A DNA stretch of 64,000 nt, from contig NZ_FZOO01000006.1 in assembly GCF_900188375.1 (NCBI RefSeq), forward strand, positions 215,534-279,533, given 5' to 3'. Under the pieces are notes generated by a model. That model made no database searches and was not told where the DNA came from. It worked only from the letters and a program-made list of their open reading frames with translations. Position 1 is the first letter of the stretch. Every line of letters begins with the position of its first letter. The position numbers were made by a program, and so were the translations under genes. Below, in pieces: positions 57,259 through 64,000 of the stretch. Origin of the DNA: Geodermatophilus pulveris (GTDB lineage: Bacteria > Actinomycetota > Actinomycetes > Mycobacteriales > Geodermatophilaceae).

Positions 57259-57736
57259 CAACAGCTCAGCTCAGCGGCGAGTGCGTGTCGGGGTTCCTCA
57301 CCGGGGAGACGACGTGGGTGACGCTCGGCGCGGCGGGGCCCGGTGAGGACCTCGTCGCATCGCATGCCCACTCGTACGGCGCTGTACCGGCGGACGTGGC
57401 CGGGCCGCGCCGCGGACCGAGCCCTGTTCCTCCGCCTGTCGGGGTCAGCGTCGTCGACAGCGTCGTGGGAGACGTCCGGTGCGCCGCGGCCGTGGACTCG
57501 TCGATCGCCGCGCGACCCTCGGCACGTCGACGGTCATGGACAGGGTTGGATGGGGTCGACTCCCGTGTCACCGTGGAGTCGCGGGCCGATCGCGCCGAGT
57601 CATCGAGGTGGCACGCCATGTTCCAACCACGTTCAGACTGTGCGAAAAGTCACCATGACTCTTGCTCGGGAACCTCCACGTTTGGTTCCCTCATCCGAAG
57701 CGAGTCTCAGATGGCGCAACAGGATAGGGGACTGTC
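57259..57736. other. Non-coding region left of the BCCT gene
   Basis: About 480 bp with no convincing gene. It lies between the att-like tRNA fragment and the transporter and should hold the transporter promoter. No copy of the module operator seen at 61450, 61469 and 62453 is recognised here. Confidence 0.45.
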
Positions 57737-59683
57737 ATGGAGCTTCCGCCCCGAGAGCACAGCTCGCCCGCCCGCCCGCCGAACCCGTCGGGGCCGTCGG
57801 CCGAGGGGGACCGCACTGGCGTCACGGCCGCGGACGTGCCCGTGACCGGCACCCACCCGGCCATCGCGGAGCCGCCCCCCTGCGTCGCCGACCGCCACTG
57901 GGCCGTCGACCGGGTCCTCTTCGCCGTCGCTGCCGTCATGGCGCTGGGCTTCGTCGTCTGGGGCTTCCTCACTCCCACCGGTCTGGGCACGGTGAGCGGT
58001 TCGATCCTGGGGTGGGTCACCGGCAACCTGGGCTGGTTCTTCGTGCTGCTCGCGTCGGCGTTCGTGGTCTTCGTGATCTGGCTGGCGGCCAGCAAGTACG
58101 GGCGCATCCCGCTCGGGCGCGACGACGAACGGCCGGAGTTCCGCACGGTCTCGTGGATCGCGATGATGTTCAGCGCCGGCATGGGCATCGGGCTGATGTT
58201 CTACGGCGTCGCCGAGCCGCTGTCGCACTACGTCGCGCCACCGCCCATGACCACCGGGGCCGAGACCTCCGAGGCGATCGAGACGGCGATGGCCACCACC
58301 CTGTTCCACTGGACGCTGCACCCGTGGGCGCTGTACGCCGTCGTGGGAGTGGCCATCGCCTACGGCACCTTCCGCAAGGGCCGCCGTCAGCTGATCAGCT
58401 CCGCCTTCGTCCCGCTGCTGGGGGAGCGCCGGGCGTCCGGTCCGGCGGGCCGGGTCATCGACGTCCTGGCCATCTTCGCCACGCTGTTCGGCTCGGCCGC
58501 CTCCCTGGGTCTGGGTGCGCTGCAGATCGGCAGCGGGGTCGAGATCCTCGGCTGGGCGGGCAGCGTCGGCAACGGCGTGCTGGTCGCCATCATCGCGGTG
58601 CTGACCGCCGCGTTCGTCGCCTCGGCCGTCTCCGGCATCGCGCGGGGCATCCAGTGGCTGGCCAACACGAACATGGTGCTCGCGCTGCTGCTCGCCGCCT
58701 TCGTCTTCGTCGCCGGACCGACGGTCTTCATCCTCAACCTCATCCCCGACGCGATCGGCAGCTACTTCTCCGACCTCGGCGAGATGGCCGCGCGCACGGA
58801 GGCGACCGGCGGTGACCCGATGGCCGCGTGGCTGCGCGGCTGGACCGTCTTCTACTGGGCCTGGTGGATCAGCTGGACGCCCTTCGTCGGGCTGTTCATC
58901 GCCCGGATCAGCCGCGGCCGGACCATCCGCCAGTTCGTCACCGGCGTGCTGCTGGTGCCCAGCCTGGTGAGCCTGCTGTGGTTCGCCGTCTTCGGCGGGG
59001 CCGGCATCGATGCCCAGGCCGGCGGGGCCGGCATCGCCGGCGAGGGAACGACGCAGGGGCAGCTGTTCGCCGTCCTGGAGCAGTACCCCCTGGCCACCGC
59101 CACGACGGTGCTCGTGATGGTGCTCGTGGCGATCTTCTTCGTGTCCGGAGCGGATGCCGCCTCGATCGTCATGGGATCGCTCTCGCAGCGCGGCACCCTC
59201 GAGCCCAGCCGCGGGGTCGTCGTCTTCTGGGGCATCGTCATGGGCTCGGTGGCGGCGATCATGCTGCTCCTGGGTGAGGACGGCGCGGCGCTCACCGGCC
59301 TGCAGAACCTGACGATCATCGCGGCGCTGCCCTTCGCCCTGGTGATGGCGGCGATGGCGGTGAGCCTGGTCAAGGACCTCCGCCGTGACCCCATCGTGCT
59401 CCGTGGGACCTACGCCCTGTCGGCGGTCGAGCAGGCGGTCGTCCACGGCATCAAGAGCCACGGCGACGACTTCATCCTCGTCGTCAAGCCGGCCCCGGAC
59501 ACTCCGTCGCCGGAGGCCCTGGACGGGGCGGCGCACACGTCCCCGGTGAGTCCGGATCCGGGTGGCCAGGTGCCGGTCCGCCTGGAGGGGAACGTCGTGT
59601 CCCCTGCGGGGAGCACGACCACCCCCGCACACAGGCAGCCCACCGCGGAGACCGCTGGTCGTCCGCGGGATCCGCGCGACTGA
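57737..59683 (+). CDS. BCCT-family betaine/choline/carnitine transporter
   Basis: The 648-residue protein has about twelve transmembrane helices and the BCCT signature: WIAMMFSAGMGIGLMFYGVAEPL, FHWTLHPWALYAVVGVAIAY, and TVFYWAWWISWTPFVGLFIARISRGRTIR. The GMGIGLMF segment is part of the sodium/substrate path. N-terminal (1-60) and C-terminal (575-648) tails are long; the C-terminal tail is not of the strongly basic osmosensing BetP type, arguing for a nutrient-uptake role. The protein imports glycine betaine, choline or carnitine. It fits with the oxygenase downstream as the uptake part of a catabolic pathway. Confidence 0.92.
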   Translation: MELPPREHSSPARPPNPSGPSAEGDRTGVTAADVPVTGTHPAIAEPPPCVADRHWAVDRVLFAVAAVMALGFVVWGFLTPTGLGTVSGSILGWVTGNLGWFFVLLASAFVVFVIWLAASKYGRIPLGRDDERPEFRTVSWIAMMFSAGMGIGLMFYGVAEPLSHYVAPPPMTTGAETSEAIETAMATTLFHWTLHPWALYAVVGVAIAYGTFRKGRRQLISSAFVPLLGERRASGPAGRVIDVLAIFATLFGSAASLGLGALQIGSGVEILGWAGSVGNGVLVAIIAVLTAAFVASAVSGIARGIQWLANTNMVLALLLAAFVFVAGPTVFILNLIPDAIGSYFSDLGEMAARTEATGGDPMAAWLRGWTVFYWAWWISWTPFVGLFIARISRGRTIRQFVTGVLLVPSLVSLLWFAVFGGAGIDAQAGGAGIAGEGTTQGQLFAVLEQYPLATATTVLVMVLVAIFFVSGADAASIVMGSLSQRGTLEPSRGVVVFWGIVMGSVAAIMLLLGEDGAALTGLQNLTIIAALPFALVMAAMAVSLVKDLRRDPIVLRGTYALSAVEQAVVHGIKSHGDDFILVVKPAPDTPSPEALDGAAHTSPVSPDPGGQVPVRLEGNVVSPAGSTTTPAHRQPTAETAGRPRDPRD

Positions 59684-59939
59684 CGGACCCCCTGTGACGG
59701 GCTCCGTCCCCAGGACACCGCTGGCAGGTCCGCGTCGATCCTCGGGACGGGGCCTCCGGGCGACACCCGCGGGAGCCGGGCGGAGTCGAGTCTCTCTCCC
59801 GACGACCTGGTACGCGTCACCCGGCAGCCCCGGGGGTCTCGGGCGGCCGCTGCGTCACCGGCGTCCGCGGCGCTCAGTGCGGCCGGGACGGCAGCCCTGC
59901 GCCACCTCACCCGGGGTGTGCGGGGCGTCGGCCGAGGGG

Positions 59940-61112
59940 TCAGGATGCCGCCGGCACGGCGGAGCGCAGTTGGCGGCGCCAGCGGGTGAAGAGGCGGGGC
60001 TGGTTCATCCCGAGGATGGCCACCGGGAGCCCGTCGCGCTCGTAGAGAGCCAGGAAGCTCCGGTCGGCGCAGCTGCCCTCCACCACCCGTACGACGTCCC
60101 CGTCGCGGCGGGATCCCGCGAACTGGATGCGGGCGCCGTACTGGTCGGACCAGAAGTAGGGCGCCGGCGCAGGCCCCGGTCCCCTGGCACCCAGCAGCGT
60201 GGCGGCCGCGGTGGCCGGCTGCTCGAGGGCGTTGGTCCAGTGCTCGGCGCGGACGTGCCGCCCCGCGGACTCCGACCACGTCGCCGCGCAGTCGCCGACG
60301 GCGACCACTCCGGGGACGTCGGTCGCGCCGCGCGCATCGGTCAGGACGCCGCCTCCGAGGGTGACGCCCGAGTCGGCCAGCCACTCGGTGTTGGGGACGG
60401 CACCGATCCCGACGACCACCACGTCGGCGGCCAGGCGAGTGCCGTCGGTCAGCTCGACGGCCTCGACGCTGTCGGTCCCGACCAGCCCGGCGACGCCGGT
60501 ACCGACCAGCAGGCGGGTGCCGTGGTCGGCGTGCAGGCCGGCGCAGACAGCACCCATGTCCGCCCCCAGCGGGCCGGCGAGGGGGATGGGTTGGGCCTCC
60601 ACGACGGTGACGTCGAGCCCGAGACCGCGGGCCGTGGCGGCGACCTCTGCGCCGATGAAGCCGGCGCCGATCACGACGAGGCGTCCGGCGACTGCCAGGT
60701 CCTGCCGCAAGGCGATCGCGTCGTCCAGGGAGCGCAGCACGTGCACGCCGCCGAGCCCGCCACTGCCCGGCAGCCTCCGGGCACGGGCGCCCGTGGCCAG
60801 GACGACGCCGTCGGCACGCACCTCGCCGCCGTCGGCCAACAGCACCGCGCGGCCGGAGCGGTCCAGGCCGACCGCCCGGGTCCCCAGTCGCCACTCGATC
60901 CCGAGATCCGCGTCGTCCGGTGTGGTCAGGGTGATGTCGTCCCGCGACGCCGCGCCGGCCAGGAACTCCTTCGACAGGGGCGGCCGGTCGTAGGGGGCGT
61001 GGACCTCGTCGCCGACGACCACGATGCGGCCGTCGTAGGACCGGTTCCGGAGTGCCCGCGCGGTGGAGAGGCCGGCCAGGGAGGCTCCGACCACAGCGAC
61101 CGCGGGGCTCAC
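59940..61112 (-). CDS. FAD-dependent ferredoxin reductase
   Basis: The 390-residue protein is a pyridine-nucleotide-disulphide-type reductase of the RubB/BphA4 kind: FAD-binding VVGASLAGLSTARALR at the N-terminus, YDRPPLSKEFLAG, an NAD-binding VVIGAGFIGAEVAATA with GxGxxG, and FAD-ribityl GVVAVGDCAATW. GTG 61112 overlaps the stop of the Rieske ferredoxin (GTGA), so both are co-translated. It passes electrons from NADH to the ferredoxin, which feeds the oxygenase at 62602. Confidence 0.9.
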   Translation of the reverse strand: MSPAVAVVGASLAGLSTARALRNRSYDGRIVVVGDEVHAPYDRPPLSKEFLAGAASRDDITLTTPDDADLGIEWRLGTRAVGLDRSGRAVLLADGGEVRADGVVLATGARARRLPGSGGLGGVHVLRSLDDAIALRQDLAVAGRLVVIGAGFIGAEVAATARGLGLDVTVVEAQPIPLAGPLGADMGAVCAGLHADHGTRLLVGTGVAGLVGTDSVEAVELTDGTRLAADVVVVGIGAVPNTEWLADSGVTLGGGVLTDARGATDVPGVVAVGDCAATWSESAGRHVRAEHWTNALEQPATAAATLLGARGPGPAPAPYFWSDQYGARIQFAGSRRDGDVVRVVEGSCADRSFLALYERDGLPVAILGMNQPRLFTRWRRQLRSAVPAAS

Positions 61113-61429
61113 GCGTCGCACCCCGCAGCAGTCCTGGGCTGCACGTAGACCATCCCGTCCCGGACGACGACGCGGTGTGTGCGCACCGGCGTCTTGGCCG
61201 GCGGGCCGGACACCTTGCCGGTGCGCAGGTCGAAGCACGAGGCGTGCAGGGGGCACTCGACGGCGCAGCCGTCCAGCCAGCCGTCGGCCAGCGAGGCGTC
61301 CTGGTGGGTGCACGTGTCGTCGATCGCGTAGAAGTCGCCATCCACGTTGAAGACCGCGATGGGCTCCTCGGCCTCGACCCGGATCGCCTCGCCGGGGGGC
61401 AGCGCGGTCGTGGGACAGACCGGGATCAT
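61109..61429 (-). CDS. Rieske [2Fe-2S] ferredoxin
   Basis: The 106-residue protein has the Rieske cluster ligands Cys40-x-His42 (DTCTHQDAS) and Cys59-x2-His62 (ECPLHASCFD). The N-terminus (PVCPTTALPPGEAIRVEA) and C-terminus (THRVVVRDGMVYV) are typical for the BphA3 type. GGAG precedes the ATG at 61429. It is the first gene of the two-gene minus-strand unit with the reductase and diverges from the IclR gene; the operators at 61450 and 61469 sit 20-56 bp upstream of its start. Confidence 0.92.
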   Translation of the reverse strand: MIPVCPTTALPPGEAIRVEAEEPIAVFNVDGDFYAIDDTCTHQDASLADGWLDGCAVECPLHASCFDLRTGKVSGPPAKTPVRTHRVVVRDGMVYVQPRTAAGCDA

Positions 61430-61449
61430 GGGCGCTCCAGGCTGATGAC

Positions 61450-61466
61450 GTTGCGCTTGACGCAAC
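61450..61466. promoter_or_regulatory. Operator-like inverted repeat, copy 1
   Basis: GTTGCGCTTGACGCAAC is an inverted repeat with 6-bp arms and a 5-bp spacer, upstream of the Rieske ferredoxin start and 92 bp upstream of the IclR start. Size and symmetry fit IclR-type binding sites. Confidence 0.75.
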
Positions 61467-61468
61467 TG

Positions 61469-61485
61469 CTTGCCGATGACGCAAC
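61469..61485. promoter_or_regulatory. Operator-like inverted repeat, copy 2
   Basis: CTTGCCGATGACGCAAC lies 19 bp, centre to centre, from copy 1, on the same face of the helix within about two turns. It keeps TTGC, TGACGCAAC and the spacer. Two adjacent sites suggest cooperative binding by a tetrameric IclR protein. Confidence 0.65.
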
Positions 61486-61558
61486 AGCATGGCCGACCAG
61501 CCGGGGCCGGTCAAGAGCCGCGGAGCAGTGTCGCCAGCCGCGCCCCTACCCTCGGATC

Positions 61559-62359
61559 ATGAGTGCGCCGCAGGGTGAGAACGCAGATCGGACCTCGGTC
61601 GCCGTCGTCCAGTCCGTCGACCGCGCTCTCAGCGTCCTGGAGATCCTGGCGGCGCAGGGCGAGGCCGGCGTCACCGAGGTCGCTGCCGAGCTCGGCGTGC
61701 ACAAGTCCACGGCCTTCCGGCTGGTGGCAGCGCTGGAGAGCCGCGGCTTCGTCGAGCAACTCGCCGACCGGGGCAAGTACCGGCTGGGCTTCGGCGTGGT
61801 GCGTCTGGCCGGTGCGGCCGCGGCACAACTGGACATCGCCCGGGAGGGGCGGCCGATCAGCGAGGCGCTGGCCGCCGACCTCGAGGAGACGGTCAACATC
61901 GCCATCCTGGACGGCGACCGGGCGGTCAACGTCAGCCAGGTCCGGGGGCCGGCCGCGCTCAGCACGCACAACTGGGTCGGGCAGGGGACGCCTCTGCACG
62001 CGACGTCGAGCGGCAAGGTGCTCCTGGCCCACGCCGCCGACGCCGTCCGCAAGGACGTGCTCGGACGGGACCTGCCCCGCTACACCTTCGCGACGATCAC
62101 CGATCCCGAGCTGCTGCGCCAGGACCTGGACCGGATCGTCGACCAGGGCTGGGGGGCCACCGCCGAGGAGTACGAGGTCGGGCTCAGCGCCGTGGCCGCT
62201 CCCGTCCGGGGCGCTGACGGTGACGTGCTCGCCGCGCTCAGCGTCTCGGGGCCGTCCTTCCGCATGGCCGTGGAGGACTTCCCGAGGCTCGCCCGACGAG
62301 TCGTGGCGGCCGCGGTGGAGCTGAGTCGGAGGCTGGGCTACTTCGGTCCGGCCCGCTGA
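61559..62359 (+). CDS. IclR-family transcriptional regulator
   Basis: The 266-residue protein has an N-terminal winged helix-turn-helix (SVDRALSVLEILAAQGEAG, VTEVAAELGVHKSTAFRLVAAL, FVEQLADRGKYRLGFGVVRL) and the C-terminal IclR effector domain with the expected GTPLHATSSGKVLLAH segment, EYEVGLSAVAAPV and AALSVSGPSFRM. IclR proteins bind aromatic or small acid ligands and act as repressors or activators. It is divergent from the ferredoxin-reductase pair and 242 bp upstream of the oxygenase. Three operator-like repeats nearby make it the likely local regulator of the module. Confidence 0.93.
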   Translation: MSAPQGENADRTSVAVVQSVDRALSVLEILAAQGEAGVTEVAAELGVHKSTAFRLVAALESRGFVEQLADRGKYRLGFGVVRLAGAAAAQLDIAREGRPISEALAADLEETVNIAILDGDRAVNVSQVRGPAALSTHNWVGQGTPLHATSSGKVLLAHAADAVRKDVLGRDLPRYTFATITDPELLRQDLDRIVDQGWGATAEEYEVGLSAVAAPVRGADGDVLAALSVSGPSFRMAVEDFPRLARRVVAAAVELSRRLGYFGPAR

Positions 62360-62452
62360 TCCGCTCGGGGGTCACACCGGCCGGCCGGTGGGCGGTCGTC
62401 GCACCCGGCCCGGTGTGATCGCGTCCTGCGCCGTGCGCGGGGTGGGCGGACT

Positions 62453-62469
62453 GTTGCGTCTGACGCGAC
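62453..62469. promoter_or_regulatory. Operator-like inverted repeat, copy 3
   Basis: GTTGCGTCTGACGCGAC matches copy 1 at 14 of 17 positions and lies 132 bp before the oxygenase ATG, with an A/T-rich stretch (GATTAATG) just downstream that may be the -10 region. The shared sequence links the oxygenase with the ferredoxin/IclR promoter. Confidence 0.72.
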
Positions 62470-62601
62470 CGACTGATTAATGTGCAACACAGCGGTCGTG
62501 CTGAGCTCGTTGGCGGGTGACGACCGCGGTACGTCGCCGACCTCTGTCGCGCGACGTCCGGCGTGTCTCTCCGATCGCCCGACGGAACCCCGAGGTGCTG
62601 C

Positions 62602-63723
62602 ATGACCACCACCGACCAGCCCGCGAGCCTGATCTCCACGCTGCCGGGCTCCTGTTACACCGACCCCGCCATCTTCGCGCTGGAGCAGTCCCGCGTCTTC
62701 GAGGACATGTGGTTCGGGGCCGTGCGATCGAGCGACCTGCCGACGCCCGGGTCCTTCAGGAAGGTCCAGGTGGGCGGCGAGAGCGTGCTCGTCGTCCGCA
62801 GCCGGGACGGACGGCTGCGGGCATTCCTCAACATCTGCCGGCACCGAGGCGCGCAGATCTGCACGGAGGAGTCCGGTGAGGTGAAGCGGGCCTTCCAGTG
62901 CCCGTACCACGCCTGGACCTACGACCTCGAGGGCAAGCTGATCGCAGCCCCCAACCTGACGAAGATGCCGGACGTCGATCGGGTCGAGTACGGCCTGGTG
63001 CCGGTGGCGTTGCGCGAGTGGCTGGGGTACGCGTGGGTGTGTCTGGCGACGGAGCCCCCGTCGTTCGAGGACGACGTCATGGGTGCCATCGCCGAGCGGC
63101 TCGGGGACCTGGAGGTCATCGAGCGCTACGAGCTGGAGTCGTTGACGGTGGGCCGCCGCATCACCTATGACGTGCGGGCGAACTGGAAGCTCATCATCGA
63201 GAACTTCATGGAGTGCTACCACTGCGCGACCATCCACCCGGAGCTCACCGAGGTGCTCCCGGAGTTCGCCGACGGCTACGCGGCGCAGTTCTTCGTCGGC
63301 CACGGCGCGGAGTTCGGCGACGACGTCCAGGGCTTCACCGTGGACGGGAGCGAGGGGTTCGACAAGCTGCCCGGGGTGGCCGATGAGCAGGACCGCCGCT
63401 ACTACGCCATCACGGTCCGTCCGACGGTGTTCGTCAACCTGGTCCCCGACCACGTCATCGTCCACCGCATGTTCCCGATCTCGGAGGGCCGGACGATCGT
63501 GGAGTGCGACTGGCTCTACTCCCGCGAGGTGGTGGAGTCGGGCAGGGACGTGTCCCGGTCGGTCGAGCTGTTCCACCGGGTCAACGAGCAGGACTTCGCG
63601 GCCTGCGAGCGGACCCAGCCGGCCATGTCCTCACGGGCCTACGCCAACGGCGGTGTGCTCGTGCCCTCCGAGCACCACATCGGCGAGTTCCACTCCTGGC
63701 TGACCGACCGCCTGGCCCGCTGA
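62602..63723 (+). CDS. Rieske-type aromatic-ring/betaine oxygenase, alpha subunit
   Basis: The 373-residue protein has a Rieske centre (Cys79-x-His81 and Cys100-x2-His103: NICRHRGAQ, QCPYHAWTY) and the mononuclear iron site (NWKLIIENFMECYHCATIHPEL: His207, His212). The length and the N-terminal SLISTLPGSCYTDPAIFALEQ segment match the glycine betaine monooxygenase/stachydrine/carnitine oxygenase group. The ATG at 62602 is preferred because the upstream frame extension has no coding character. With NADH-derived electrons from the ferredoxin pair it would demethylate a quaternary amine, releasing formaldehyde. Choline, carnitine or an aromatic substrate cannot be excluded. Confidence 0.88.
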   Translation: MTTTDQPASLISTLPGSCYTDPAIFALEQSRVFEDMWFGAVRSSDLPTPGSFRKVQVGGESVLVVRSRDGRLRAFLNICRHRGAQICTEESGEVKRAFQCPYHAWTYDLEGKLIAAPNLTKMPDVDRVEYGLVPVALREWLGYAWVCLATEPPSFEDDVMGAIAERLGDLEVIERYELESLTVGRRITYDVRANWKLIIENFMECYHCATIHPELTEVLPEFADGYAAQFFVGHGAEFGDDVQGFTVDGSEGFDKLPGVADEQDRRYYAITVRPTVFVNLVPDHVIVHRMFPISEGRTIVECDWLYSREVVESGRDVSRSVELFHRVNEQDFAACERTQPAMSSRAYANGGVLVPSEHHIGEFHSWLTDRLAR

Positions 63724-63745
63724 CGGGCACGAGCCGCTGCCGTGG

Positions 63746-63786
63746 GCTGCGGGGGCGGGAGGACGTCGTCCTCCCGCCCCCGCAGC
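63746..63786 (+). terminator. Strong hairpin after the oxygenase gene
   Basis: A 19-bp perfect stem (left arm GCTGCGGGGGCGGGAGGAC) with a 3-nt loop begins 23 bp after the stop. No T-tract follows, as is usual in high-GC actinobacteria. It lies between two convergent genes and may serve both directions. Confidence 0.8.
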
Positions 63787-63905
63787 GCGTCCACCCGACG
63801 CGGGGCGTCTCCGCCGTGATGGTGGCGATCCGCGACCGGCTGCTGACCCCGCCCGGGACACGGTCGTCCGGACCGGCCACGGCGACCACACGATGCGGGC
63901 GGTCG

Positions 63906-64000
63906 TCAGAGGACGACCACGCTGCGCAGCACCTCGCCGCGGTGCATCTTGTCGAACGCGGTCTCCACGTCGTGGATGCCGATGGTCTCGCTGACGAACT
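63906..64000 (-). CDS. C-terminal end of a zinc alcohol dehydrogenase (mycothiol-dependent formaldehyde dehydrogenase type)
   Basis: The minus-strand frame ends at TGA 63906-63908 with a C-terminus AFDKMHRGEVLRSVVVL, preceded by VSETIGIHDVETAF. This ending is shared by S-(hydroxymethyl)mycothiol dehydrogenases (MscR), NAD-dependent class III-type alcohol dehydrogenases of actinobacteria. About 30 residues are visible. The product would oxidise the formaldehyde-mycothiol adduct formed by demethylation in the neighbouring module. Family membership is likely; the exact substrate rests on context. Confidence 0.75.
   Translation of the reverse strand, partial: FVSETIGIHDVETAFDKMHRGEVLRSVVVL

Noticed and set aside
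57707..59632. 641-residue minus-strand frame
   Set aside because: Antisense to the BCCT transporter; Arg/Asp/Gln-rich shadow.
1..64000. CRISPR array
   Set aside because: No regularly spaced direct repeats of CRISPR size and no cas genes were seen.

Overview
The window is high-GC actinobacterial DNA. GTG starts are frequent, genes commonly overlap by ATGA or GTGA, and the right edge carries the end of a probable mycothiol-dependent dehydrogenase. Gene content and style suggest Geodermatophilaceae or a relative (inference). Three blocks are visible: a left stress/regulation cluster (1-13.5 kb), a mosaic integrative conjugative element (ICE) with a defence-rich cargo (about 13.9-57.26 kb), and a right catabolic module for a methylated amine, probably betaine (57.7-64 kb).

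Left block. A + strand operon encodes a membrane-anchored GrpE-like protein, a dynamin-like GTPase, an Asp-rich acidic protein and two LuxR-type proteins, one of them with a P-loop that lacks its lysine. It is followed by a von Willebrand A-Hsp70 ATPase fusion, a membrane protein with a Gly/Thr/Ser linker, a NADAR-domain protein, an unknown protein, and a C39-like cysteine peptidase with calcium-binding type repeats. Hsp70, GrpE and dynamin together recall the mycobacterial ini system, but the vWA-Hsp70 fusion and the regulators make this an unusual set.

Central block. An isolated tRNA-Tyr(GTA) and several decayed genes precede a + strand conjugation operon (16.1-28.7 kb): P-loop ATPase, small membrane proteins, a TrbL-like channel protein, VirB4 split into an N-terminal half and an ATPase half, an M23 peptidase, a VirD4 coupling protein and accessory proteins. 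The relaxase is on the opposite strand (37.9-43.4 kb) and is a three-part MobF relaxase-helicase-Toprim primase fusion. Between and beyond these lies cargo: a HEPN-motif protein, an HTH-NTPase-helical repeat protein of NACHT/STAND style with visibly lower GC, and a five-gene operon made of an EVE-like/GIY-YIG nuclease, an HTH-AbiV fusion and a type I restriction-modification system (hsdM-hsdS-hsdR). A divergent OGG-fold-like protein gene follows. IS remnants (IS481, IS701, IS110, IS5, IS3) and one apparently intact IS punctuate the cargo. A tyrosine integrase sits between two partial tRNA genes: the 3' 62 nt of a tRNA-Gly(GCC) on the minus strand and the 3' 44 nt of a tRNA-Thr(TGT) on the plus strand. 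The tRNA-Thr fragment probably marks the right end of the ICE. I see no intact tRNA-Thr in the window, so the left end is not resolved.

Right block. A BCCT transporter, a Rieske-type oxygenase, a Rieske ferredoxin, a ferredoxin reductase and an IclR regulator form a module for uptake and oxidative demethylation of a betaine-like compound. A mycothiol-linked formaldehyde dehydrogenase (partial) would remove the formaldehyde released. Three copies of an operator-like element (KTTGCSNNTGACGCRAC) lie in the ferredoxin/IclR intergenic region and upstream of the oxygenase, pointing to IclR control of the whole module.
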